Assembly: GCA_913041095.1 (NCBI GenBank)
Contig: CAJWIB010000011.1
Coordinates: 1-19,808 of the forward strand
Direction of reading: 5' to 3'
Source of the DNA: an uncultured Rhodospirillaceae bacterium
GTDB lineage: Bacteria; Pseudomonadota; Alphaproteobacteria; Rhodospirillales; UBA2165
Length of the DNA stretch: 19,808 nucleotides
The notes below the pieces were generated by a model. That model ran no database searches and was not told where the DNA came from. It saw only the letters and a program-made list of their open reading frames with translations. This document shows positions 8,066 through 14,653 of the stretch, in pieces; the stretch's first letter is position 1; every line of letters begins with the position of its first letter. Position numbers and translations under genes: made by a program.

Positions 8066-8073
8066 AAGGAGGA
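8066..8073 (+). promoter_or_regulatory. Strong ribosome binding site of the TRAP binding-protein gene
   Basis: AAGGAGGA is an extended match to the anti-Shine-Dalgarno sequence, 7 nt before ATG 8081. It fixes the start and implies high expression, as usual for a periplasmic binding protein. Confidence 0.85.
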
Positions 8074-8080
8074 ATCACAA

Positions 8081-9034
8081 ATGAACTTTATCAAAGTAGT
8101 AGCACTTGCCGGTATTGCTGTACTCGCAGCCGGTCCGATTGCCGCCCAGACGGTCGGTATCGGCACCACCAAAACCGGCGCCACCAGTCAAGTCACAGCA
8201 GCTATCGCCAGCGTTGCTTCAAAATTTGGTGGCATGCAAATGCGCCCGGCACCGATGGCCGGCACGCAAAAATATATTCCGGCAGTAAATAATGGCTCGC
8301 TTGAGTTCGGCGCTGCCAATATTATGCAGACGGCCTGGGCGGTAAAAGGTCAGGTCTTATCAAAAGGTCACCCAAATCCAAATATCAAAATCGTTTCTAC
8401 ACTGATGGTATTTCGCGTCGGCCCACTGGTCGGCAAAAAAACCAAGTTTCAAGCGGTCACTGATTTAAAAGGCGCGCGTACGCCTACCGGATTTAAAGCA
8501 TCTCCATTGTTCAATGAATTAATTAATGCCTCCTTGGCAACCAAATCAATGACCGTTGCAGATACGAAATCTGTGCCGATTTCCGCTCTCGTGCCAAGCT
8601 GGAAAGCTTTGATGGCCGGCAAAATTGATTTTGCCATCGGCGCTTACGGCTCCGGCTTCATGAAACGGATTGCCCAAAAACTTGGCGGCATTCGTTTTAT
8701 CTCGCTAGATAATTCAGCCGCCGTTCAGGCGCGGATCGGCAAGCTACTTCCGGGCGCCACGATTAGGACCGTTAAACCAAATCCAAAAATCCCGGGTGTC
8801 GAAGTACCAACAAATCTTTTCCACTTTGATTATATGCTGTTTGCCGGCAAACACGTCTCTAACGATGTTGTCTACCGGGTCACCAAAGCAATGTACGAAA
8901 ATAAAAAAGCTTTGGTTGCTGCGACACCAATGTGGCGGAGCTTTTCACCAAAGAAAATGTCGAAAGACCAAGGACTCGCTTTTCATCCAGGTGCCGCCAA
9001 ATTCTATAAGGAAAAAGGTACTTGGAATCGGTAG
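8081..9034 (+). CDS. TAXI-family TRAP transporter solute-binding protein
   Basis: The 317-residue periplasmic protein has a Sec signal peptide (MNFIKVVALAGIAVLAAGPIAA, written here as positions 1-22) with cleavage near residue 22. The mature part starts TVGIGTTKTGATSQVTAAIA, the TAXI-family opening strand and glycine-rich ligand loop. MAGTQKYIPAVNNGSLEFG and ANIMQTAWA follow the family pattern. It should capture an organic acid and deliver it to the membrane permease. Its gene overlaps the fused permease gene by 13 nt. The ligand is not determinable. The divergent CoA-transferase operon suggests a carboxylic acid, which is inference from context. Confidence 0.9.
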   Translation: MNFIKVVALAGIAVLAAGPIAAQTVGIGTTKTGATSQVTAAIASVASKFGGMQMRPAPMAGTQKYIPAVNNGSLEFGAANIMQTAWAVKGQVLSKGHPNPNIKIVSTLMVFRVGPLVGKKTKFQAVTDLKGARTPTGFKASPLFNELINASLATKSMTVADTKSVPISALVPSWKALMAGKIDFAIGAYGSGFMKRIAQKLGGIRFISLDNSAAVQARIGKLLPGATIRTVKPNPKIPGVEVPTNLFHFDYMLFAGKHVSNDVVYRVTKAMYENKKALVAATPMWRSFSPKKMSKDQGLAFHPGAAKFYKEKGTWNR

Positions 9035-10956
9035 AAAATACTCCTACCGACTCTAGTAATGAAGCGCCTGCGCCACCGTCACCGGTAGCGCGGGCGTTAA
9101 CACCTTGGCTCGGTATTGCGCTCGGTTTAATCGGCCTGCTTTGGGCCAGCGGTATCGCCGTTGATCTCGGCATCGACATCATTGCCGAACAGGTAATGGT
9201 TGCCGTCCTCGGCATCTCCTTCGCCATCATTTTCCTTAATATTCCGGTCCATCCAAAACTTCAGGGGACTTTACCGTGGTATGATGCAGTCGCGGCTGTG
9301 CTCGGATTCGCGATTGGTGCCTATATGTTTTATCGCTACCCGGTTCTGCTCGAAAATATTGCTTATATGCCGGTCGAAGGTACGATTGTTGGGGTTATTC
9401 TAGTTTTTCTCACAGTCGAAGCATTACGACGTACAGCCGGTTGGGGACTTTTCGCGGTATTAATAAGTTTCTCTGTCTATGGATTTCTTGCCGACCTTGT
9501 TCCTGGCCGCTTGCAAGGACTGGCGATGAAACCCGGCACATTTTTTTCCTTTCTTGGCATTGATACAACTGGGATATTAGGTATCCCGCTGACCATTATT
9601 ACAACTGTCGTGATTATTTTTATTTTTTTAGGCCAGGTCTTGCTGCGCTCAGGGGGCTCTAAATTTTTTACCGATATTGCGGCCGCCATTATGGGCCGCT
9701 CCCGGGGCGGCTCAGCTAAAATTGCCGTGGTCGCTTCTGGGCTGTTCGGTTCAATCTCAGGCAGTGCGGTTTCGAACGTTGCTTCAACCGGCGTCATCAC
9801 CATACCACTCATGCGCCAAGGCGGATATTCGCGCCCGGTTGCCGGCGCCATTGAAGCAGTTGCCTCTACCGGCGGGCAGATCATGCCGCCGATCATGGGC
9901 GCTGCCGCGTTTTTAATGGCTGAGCTGCTGGAAATCAGATACCAGGAAGTCGTTATCGCCGCCATTCTGCCAGCGCTGCTTTATTACATCGCGGTCTTTT
10001 TGCAGGCCGATCTGGAAGCCGGAAAAACGGGTATAAAACCAGTGCCAGAAGATCAAATTCCACCTTTCCTACAGGTCTTAAAACAAGGTTGGTATTTTAT
10101 TGTTCCCTTTGCAGTTCTGATCTATGCCCTTTTCTTTTTGAATTCACCGCCGGAAACGGCTGCACTTTTTGGCGCCGGTTCAATTGTCGTTCTTGGTATG
10201 CTGTTTAAATACAAAGGCAAGAACCTTACGGTGCCAACCCTAATAATGTGTTTGCGCCGGACTGGCGAGATGTCGGTTGATATCCTGGTCATTGGCGCCA
10301 CCGCCGGCATGATTATTGGCATTCTGGATGCTACCGGCCTTAGCTTTGGATTGACTTTTCTTTTAGTCCAAATCGGCGAAGGTAATCTCTTCCTGCTGCT
10401 GGGTCTCACCGCCATCATCTGCATCATTCTTGGCATGGGTATGCCGACAACGGCGATCTATTTCTTACTTGCAGTTCTCGCGACACCGCCATTGGTAAAA
10501 CTTGGTGTTGAACCTCTAGCCGCTCATTTGTTTGTGCTTTATTTCGGTCTCATGTCGATGATTACGCCGCCCGTCGCGTTGGCGGCCTTTACCGCAGCTA
10601 AACTTGCCGAAACCGGTCCCATGGGTACAGCCGTCGCGGCCTGCCGTTTCGGCTGGCCGGCCTTTATTGTCCCATTTTTGTTCGTCGTCGCGCCTAATCT
10701 GATTATGATTGGCGAGCCGATCGATATTGTAATTGTTTTTGTGACCGCTATCGCCGGTATCTGGTTTGCCTCTGCCGGCATGACAGGTTTTTTCACGATG
10801 AAACTGTCGATGGTTCAACGGATTGCTTATATCGTCGGCGGCTTGGGATTGCTCCTGCCATCGCAGGCTTTCACCAACGCTTATCTGGTTGAGATTGCCG
10901 GCGGCGTAATATGCGGTGGAGTTTTCGCTCTGGAGCGTATGAACAAGCAGATATAG
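9022..10956 (+). CDS. TRAP transporter fused permease (4TM + 12TM)
   Basis: The 644-residue membrane protein fuses the small DctQ-like part (about the first 130 residues) to the large DctM-like part, the arrangement usual for TAXI systems. Diagnostic DctM stretches are GLFGSISGSAVSNVASTGVI, EAVASTGGQIMPPIMGAAAF, LGMGMPTTAIYFLL and GLMSMITPPVALAAFTAAK. It is a secondary transporter, normally driven by a sodium or proton gradient, and works with the TAXI protein encoded just upstream. The start is TTG at 9022: TAAGGA (9007-9012) lies 9 nt upstream, the gene overlaps the binding-protein end by 13 nt, and no nearby in-frame ATG precedes the first helix. A soluble, Pro/Ala/Ser-rich N-terminus of about 25 residues comes first. 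Confidence 0.92.
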   Translation: MESVENTPTDSSNEAPAPPSPVARALTPWLGIALGLIGLLWASGIAVDLGIDIIAEQVMVAVLGISFAIIFLNIPVHPKLQGTLPWYDAVAAVLGFAIGAYMFYRYPVLLENIAYMPVEGTIVGVILVFLTVEALRRTAGWGLFAVLISFSVYGFLADLVPGRLQGLAMKPGTFFSFLGIDTTGILGIPLTIITTVVIIFIFLGQVLLRSGGSKFFTDIAAAIMGRSRGGSAKIAVVASGLFGSISGSAVSNVASTGVITIPLMRQGGYSRPVAGAIEAVASTGGQIMPPIMGAAAFLMAELLEIRYQEVVIAAILPALLYYIAVFLQADLEAGKTGIKPVPEDQIPPFLQVLKQGWYFIVPFAVLIYALFFLNSPPETAALFGAGSIVVLGMLFKYKGKNLTVPTLIMCLRRTGEMSVDILVIGATAGMIIGILDATGLSFGLTFLLVQIGEGNLFLLLGLTAIICIILGMGMPTTAIYFLLAVLATPPLVKLGVEPLAAHLFVLYFGLMSMITPPVALAAFTAAKLAETGPMGTAVAACRFGWPAFIVPFLFVVAPNLIMIGEPIDIVIVFVTAIAGIWFASAGMTGFFTMKLSMVQRIAYIVGGLGLLLPSQAFTNAYLVEIAGGVICGGVFALERMNKQI

Positions 10957-10959
10957 TTA

Positions 10960-10979
10960 ATTTTCGACTGTCGCAAAAT
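10960..10979. terminator. Candidate bidirectional terminator
   Basis: ATTTTCGA and TCGCAAAAT flank a CTG centre; with one bulged base they form an AT/CG stem with A and T tracts on opposite sides. It sits in the 34-nt gap between the convergent TRAP permease and acyl-CoA dehydrogenase genes. The stem is weak, so confidence is low. Confidence 0.35.
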
Positions 10980-10990
10980 AGGCAAAAACC

Positions 10991-12142
10991 TCAGTAAGAT
11001 CGCGGCAGACCGAGTACATGCTCGGCGATATAAGATAAAATGAGGTTGGTTGAGATCGGCGCAATCTGGTAGAGCCGGGTTTCACGGAATTTTCGCTCGA
11101 CATCATACTCTTCAGCAAAACCGAACCCACCATGAGTCTGCAGACACATATCAGCCGCCTGCCACGACGCGTCAGCAGCTAGCATTTTCGCTATATTAGC
11201 CTCCGCCCCGCAGGGCTCGCCAGCATCAAATAGTGCAGCTGCTTTTTTAACCATCAGATCAGCTGCTTCCGAGGCAGCGTAGGCTTTAGCAATCGGGAAT
11301 TGCACTCCCTGATTTTCAGCGATGGCGCGGCCAAAGACATTACGGTCCCGGGCATAGTTCGACGCCTTTTCAATAAACCAGCGCGCATCGCCAATACATT
11401 CAGAGGAAATCAATATGCGCTCAGCGTTCATGCCATCGAGAATATATTTAAAGCCCTTACCTTCCTGACCAATCAAAGAACTCGCTGGAATGTGGAGATC
11501 ATCGAAGAAAACTTCCGTTGTCGCATGATTGATCATGGTTGGAATGGGCCGGATGGTTAGCCCGTTTCCCACCGCCTCGCGAATATCAATCAGAAAAACC
11601 GACATACCTTCGTGGCGTTTAGCGTTTTCTTGACGTGAGCTCGTCCTCGCCAATAGCAGCATTAAATCTGAATGCTCAACCCGTGAGGTCCAAACTTTCT
11701 GGCCATTGACGACATACTCATCACCATCTTTCGCCGCCGTCGTTTTAATTCGTGTTGCGTCTGTCCCACTTGTCGGCTCGGTCACGCCGAACGCCTGCAA
11801 TCGCAATTCCCCGGAGGCAATCTTCGGCAGATATTCGCTTTTCTGTGCAACGCTGCCATGGCGTAAGACGGTTCCCATGGTGTACATCTGGGCGTGGCAA
11901 GCTGCTGCATTGCAGCCGCTTTTATGTATTTCCTCAAGAATTGCCGTTGCCGCCGAGAGACCAAGTCCACTGCCATCATATTCTTCAGGGATCAGGACGC
12001 CAAGAAATCCTCCCTCGGTCATGGTTTTTACAAACTCCGTGGGATAGGCTTTTTCAGCATCAAGTTGGCGCCAATATTCGCCGGGAAATTCTGCGCATAG
12101 AGCCTGCACAGATGAGCGAATATCTTCAAAATTTTCAGTCAT
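10991..12142 (-). CDS. Acyl-CoA dehydrogenase family protein
   Basis: The 383-residue flavoprotein has the acyl-CoA dehydrogenase fold signatures. FGVTEPTSGTDATRIKTTA is the FAD/substrate motif, followed by YVVNGQKVWTSR, then RNVFGRAIAENQGVQFPIA and LQTHGGFGFAEEYDVERKFR. It should oxidise an acyl-CoA to the 2,3-enoyl-CoA, passing electrons to ETF. The usual C-terminal base in a YEGT-like motif is missing; RLYQIAPISTN is there instead. Glu241 in GMNAERILIS lies where isovaleryl-CoA dehydrogenase has its base, so an IVD-like (branched or long substrate) active site is plausible. The start ATG 12142 has only a weak GGA upstream. It is divergent from the maleate isomerase-like pseudogene and convergent with the TRAP permease. 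Confidence 0.9.
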   Translation of the reverse strand: MTENFEDIRSSVQALCAEFPGEYWRQLDAEKAYPTEFVKTMTEGGFLGVLIPEEYDGSGLGLSAATAILEEIHKSGCNAAACHAQMYTMGTVLRHGSVAQKSEYLPKIASGELRLQAFGVTEPTSGTDATRIKTTAAKDGDEYVVNGQKVWTSRVEHSDLMLLLARTSSRQENAKRHEGMSVFLIDIREAVGNGLTIRPIPTMINHATTEVFFDDLHIPASSLIGQEGKGFKYILDGMNAERILISSECIGDARWFIEKASNYARDRNVFGRAIAENQGVQFPIAKAYAASEAADLMVKKAAALFDAGEPCGAEANIAKMLAADASWQAADMCLQTHGGFGFAEEYDVERKFRETRLYQIAPISTNLILSYIAEHVLGLPRSY

Positions 12143-12237
12143 ATATTGGATTCCATATCACCAGAATTAGCTCCAATCTATACACTTACCGGCCTGGCGG
12201 CAAATCGAATAAAAGTCATTGAGTTAGACAATTTTTT

Positions 12238-12255
12238 TATAATACTGTGCACATA
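12238..12255 (+). promoter_or_regulatory. Candidate promoter -10 with overlapping operator upstream of the maleate isomerase-like pseudogene
   Basis: TATAAT (12238-12243) is followed at once by ACTGTGCACATA (12244-12255), which contains the palindrome TGTGCACA. The GTnnAC core matches the four ATTGT-n2-ACAAT-like sites in the window, and its place over the predicted transcription start suits a repressor. No good -35 hexamer is visible. The remaining part of 12143-12288 shows no gene. Confidence 0.35.
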
Positions 12256-12274
12256 TCGCCTTTTGGGAGATTTC

Positions 12275-12280
12275 AGGAGG
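12275..12280 (+). promoter_or_regulatory. Ribosome binding site retained in front of the pseudogene
   Basis: AGGAGG lies 8 nt before ATG 12289, marking the original start of the broken gene even though the frame now stops after three codons. Confidence 0.6.
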
Positions 12281-12288
12281 GATATTAA

Positions 12289-13011
12289 ATGAACCAATAG
12301 TTGAACTCACTAAACCACAAGAACCCTGGATTGGTTCACGCGGCCGTATTGGCATGGTTATCCCGTCGACCAACACCGGTGTTGAATATGATTGCCAACG
12401 CTTCATTCCCGAAGGCGTGACCTAGCATTTTTCCCGTTTTTGGATCAACCAACCGGAACCGACCAGCAACGACAGGTTTATGGATTTTATCGAAACCATC
12501 CGCCCAACCATCCCACTGGCCATGCGCGACATTCTTACCGCCGAAGTCGATTACATTATGATGGGTCTGTTAGCAGAAACTTTCTGGGGTGGTCTTGAAG
12601 GCAATGCTGAGTTCGTGGCGTATTTGCGCGAAGTCATGCGCCCGGATATGGGCCTCACCACAGGAGTCAATGCGGAGCAGGCGGCGCTGTCAAAATTCGA
12701 GGTTAAGAATATTTCGGTGGTGTCACCTTATCAACCGATCGATGACGAACAGGTTCTTCGGTTCTTTAAAGAAACCGGATTTAACGTAATTAGCAACATT
12801 GGCCTCAGATGTGATACCGCCACATCGATATCTCACACACCACAAAAAGATGTCATTCAATGCGTCCTCAATGATCTTGATGGCGATAATGTTGAGGCAA
12901 CTGCAGAAGCCGTGTATACCAATCAACGTTACAACGATCTGGCATTCTTTCCGCGCCCTCGGCATCAAAGATAAATTTATCGGCAAAGGCTAGCTGTTTG
13001 AGAGATACTAA
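12289..13011 (+). pseudogene. Maleate isomerase / Asp-Glu racemase-like gene, inactivated by several lesions
   Basis: ATG 12289 gives M-N-Q-stop. Inserting one base after codon 2 (CC to CCC near 12294) restores a frame reading PIVELTKPQEPWIGS, then RGRIGMVIPSTNTGVEYD, the typical N-terminus of the Amdase/maleate isomerase family. That frame meets TAG at 12423-12425 (GVT-stop-HFSRFW, probably a lost Trp). It then continues through MGLLAETFWGGLEGNAEF, TTGVNAEQAAL and ISVVSPYQPIDDEQVLRFF. Near 12890-12915 there is a deletion of perhaps 20 codons plus a frameshift into INVTTIWHSFRALGIKDKF. A second TAG (12991-12993) precedes LFERY and the TAA at 13009-13011. The family isomerises, racemises or decarboxylates small acids such as maleate. 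With four lesions the gene is almost certainly non-functional. It is divergent from acyl-CoA dehydrogenase and convergent with the GntR gene. Confidence 0.85.
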
Positions 13012-13034
13012 GCCCTGAGCTCAGGCCTGAAAAA

Positions 13035-13664
13035 TTAAGGCAGAGGCCGGGTCGAGATAATATGTCCATACATGATGGATCGCGACCATTTTGGATCGCG
13101 CTGCTTTAGCGCCTCAATAATTCCCCGATGCTGCTCGTTGGAGCGTTGCTGATTGCTGCGCCCGCGCCAGGTGCGCTCTTTGAGCACAGCTAGTGGCATA
13201 TCCACCAGCTGAGACAGCAACCGCTTCAAAAGATCGCTAGCTGTGGCATCGACAATAACGGTATGAAATTCACTATTCAGCCGGGTAAATTCAAACAAAG
13301 AGTCAGTATCCGCGGCGTCTCCCAACGCTTCCATCTCATCGGCAAGCTGTTCTAATTTCTCGATATCTTTATCTTCAATATACTGAGTCGCCAACTTGGC
13401 TCCATACCCTTCAAGGTACGCACGAAGTTCAAAAATCTCGTCGATATCCTTATCGCTATAGGATTTTACCCGCGCTCCCTGATTGCGCTGCATTTCGATG
13501 AGACCATCGGCTTTGAGGCGCAACAAAGCATCATGCACAGGGGTTCGACTGATCCCGATGATATCGGCCAAATCAGTTTCAGTCAGATGCATTCCTGGCG
13601 TATATTCTCCGCTGAGTATGGAATCTCTGATCGCTGTATAGGCGCGCTGTGCTGCTTTAGACAT
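13035..13664 (-). CDS. GntR-family transcriptional regulator, FCD (FadR C-terminal domain) type
   Basis: The 209-residue protein has an N-terminal winged helix-turn-helix: LTETDLADIIGISRTPVHDA (about 27-46), then LLRLKADGLIEMQRNQGARV. An all-helical FCD ligand-binding domain follows: FELRAYLEGYGAKLATQ, then FTRLNSEFHTVIVDATASDL with a likely metal-ligand His, and SNEQHRGIIEALKQRDPKWS with another. FCD regulators usually bind an organic acid or metabolite and repress neighbouring catabolic genes. The ATG at 13664 has AAGGG close upstream. Palindromes of the GntR operator type lie upstream of this gene (13773-13784, 13901-13912) and in the CoA-transferase/TRAP divergon (7742, 7837), suggesting autoregulation and control of that divergon. 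The C-terminal end is slightly short but not clearly truncated. Confidence 0.9.
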   Translation of the reverse strand: MSKAAQRAYTAIRDSILSGEYTPGMHLTETDLADIIGISRTPVHDALLRLKADGLIEMQRNQGARVKSYSDKDIDEIFELRAYLEGYGAKLATQYIEDKDIEKLEQLADEMEALGDAADTDSLFEFTRLNSEFHTVIVDATASDLLKRLLSQLVDMPLAVLKERTWRGRSNQQRSNEQHRGIIEALKQRDPKWSRSIMYGHIISTRPLP

Positions 13665-13670
13665 TGTCCC

Positions 13671-13761
13671 TTGCTTAATACTATGACCTAAACTCTGCTA
13701 TCACACCGCAGCAACGGCAGAAACTCACCAAAGAGGTGAATTTGAATACAATATTAAGCAA
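13671..13761. repeat. Spaced 10-bp inverted repeat in the GntR leader region
   Basis: TTGCTTAATA (13671-13680) and TATTAAGCAA (13752-13761) are perfect reverse complements 71 bp apart, just upstream of the regulator start. They might bring the leader into a fold or be a second regulator site. Chance is possible in AT-rich DNA. Confidence 0.3.
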
Positions 13762-13772
13762 ATACACCTAAA

Positions 13773-13784
13773 TTTGTACACAAT
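13773..13784. promoter_or_regulatory. Operator-like palindrome upstream of the GntR gene
   Basis: TTTGTACACAAT differs at one position from the reverse complement of the two 7.7-7.8 kb sites. It lies about 110 nt upstream of the regulator ATG and is suited to autoregulation. Confidence 0.5.
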
Positions 13785-13900
13785 ATTCTGAAAATAAATA
13801 TATTTGAGTTAAAAGATAGAGCCAATAAAATACTGTTACTATTGATATAATTTATAAAACTGTCTTTTTTTAGACTTTTAATCGTCTTCGGGAATAAATT

Positions 13901-13912
13901 TTTGTATACAAT
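13901..13912. promoter_or_regulatory. Second operator-like palindrome upstream of the GntR gene
   Basis: TTTGTATACAAT has TTTGT/ACAAT arms around AT. It starts 128 bp from the previous site and 56 bp before the surviving start of the monooxygenase remnant at 13968. It may have served that now broken gene as well as the regulator. The rest of 13665-13967 is AT-rich without a recognisable gene. Confidence 0.5.
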
Positions 13913-13967
13913 AATAAACGCAATAATAACCCGAGGGTAGATTCATTAGTAATGGCAAACAATAAAC

Positions 13968-14096
13968 ATGCGGTCTGATGAGGAAATACTCAACACCAAC
14001 TTCCTCGAATCACGCATACAAGGCATTGCACCCACTGATAAGAAATACACAATATCCCATTCGACGCTCTACCCGGTAAACCAGTGGGTTTCTGAG
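13968..14096 (+). pseudogene. FAD-dependent aromatic monooxygenase remnant, left piece
   Basis: The 43 codons here read MRSDEEILNTNFLESRIQG, then IAPTDKKYTISHSTLYPVNQ and WVSE. That fits the stretch just before the second FAD motif of PheA/TfdB/PobA-like ring hydroxylases (FAD_binding_3 family). The frame continues without loss of a codon at 15629 (TYRKGRVLLAGDSAH) on the far side of the insertion, so the two pieces were one gene. About 300 expected N-terminal residues are missing: the GntR gene begins 303 bp upstream and a stop lies just before the ATG. The left piece reads on into insert DNA for a few codons and then stops. Confidence 0.75.
14087..14096 (+). repeat. Left copy of 10-bp direct repeat flanking the insertion
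   Basis: GGTTTCTGAG occurs here and at 15619-15628. In the reconstructed monooxygenase gene only one copy is needed (CAG TGG GTT TCT GAG ACC TAC). This is the expected signature of a target-site duplication made by an inserting element. Confidence 0.75.
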
Positions 14097-14256
14097 TCCG
14101 TTGTTTTAATACTAACATATTGATTTTATTATTTTTTTTAACCTTGTTGGTAGGTGTTTCTCAAAAAACCCCTATAAATTTCTATACTTCTGATGTATCG
14201 GTTAAGTGCAGACATTCCGCTGAGAAAAAGGGGGGTAGGGTTAGTTTTCTTATTGT

Positions 14257-14649
14257 CTATTTCGCATACACACAGACAGATTTTAGAATAGTTTCACCTG
14301 ATGAGTTAGGAGGGGGATACATCCATTGTGGGTTTTTAAGAGTAACAGTTTCACCAGTTCCACCACCCATTGGTTCTTTGTGCGAAGAAAAACTCAAAAC
14401 CTTAATCCGAAATAATTTACAGTCACCTTGTTGATAAACTTTCCCAGACAAATATCCCTGTTCGGTTGGTTTCAAGAAATCACTCAAAGTCCACCAATAA
14501 ACATACCCACCGTGTTTTCTGATTCTCTCAAAATCCACATAATGGGTATTTCCACTCACATTTTTAACCACCTTCTTCCACTCCGCAAAACTGGTGGATG
14601 AGAACATCACAGAGAATATGAGTGTGGATATGGTGAGTAGTTTTTTCAT
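14257..14649 (-). CDS. Small exported protein resembling the surface-adhesin E family
   Basis: The 130-residue product has a clear Sec signal peptide (MKKLLTISTLIFSVMFSSTSFA, positions 1-22). The mature protein starts EWKKVVKNVSGNTHYVDFER and contains GYVYWWTLSDFLKP, GDCKLFRIKVLSFSS and PMGGGTGE. This W-K-V / YVD / WW-L-D / DC / PMG pattern fits the Adhesin_E (Haemophilus protein E-like) family as I know it; that assignment is from memory of the motif. Two cysteines (in GDCK and SVCVYAK) could form a disulfide in the periplasm. It starts 4 nt after the stop of the Sel1-repeat gene with only a weak GGG upstream, so translation probably follows from the upstream gene. No function is established. 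It lies inside the inserted block. Confidence 0.7.
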   Translation of the reverse strand: MKKLLTISTLIFSVMFSSTSFAEWKKVVKNVSGNTHYVDFERIRKHGGYVYWWTLSDFLKPTEQGYLSGKVYQQGDCKLFRIKVLSFSSHKEPMGGGTGETVTLKNPQWMYPPPNSSGETILKSVCVYAK

Positions 14650-14653
14650 TCAA

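Noticed and set aside
9477..9965. 162-codon minus-strand frame inside the TRAP permease
   Set aside because: It is antisense to strongly conserved DctM motifs and its composition is that of a reverse shadow of membrane-helix codons.
13014..13030. CCTGAGCTCAGG and overlapping TCAGGCCTGA palindromes as a terminator
   Set aside because: They have no usable loop beyond a 4-bp stem and no T-run on the proper side for either convergent gene; probably chance.
13725..13739. TCACC/GGTGA hairpin in the GntR leader
   Set aside because: A 5-bp stem alone in a long leader is expected by chance and fits no known riboswitch.
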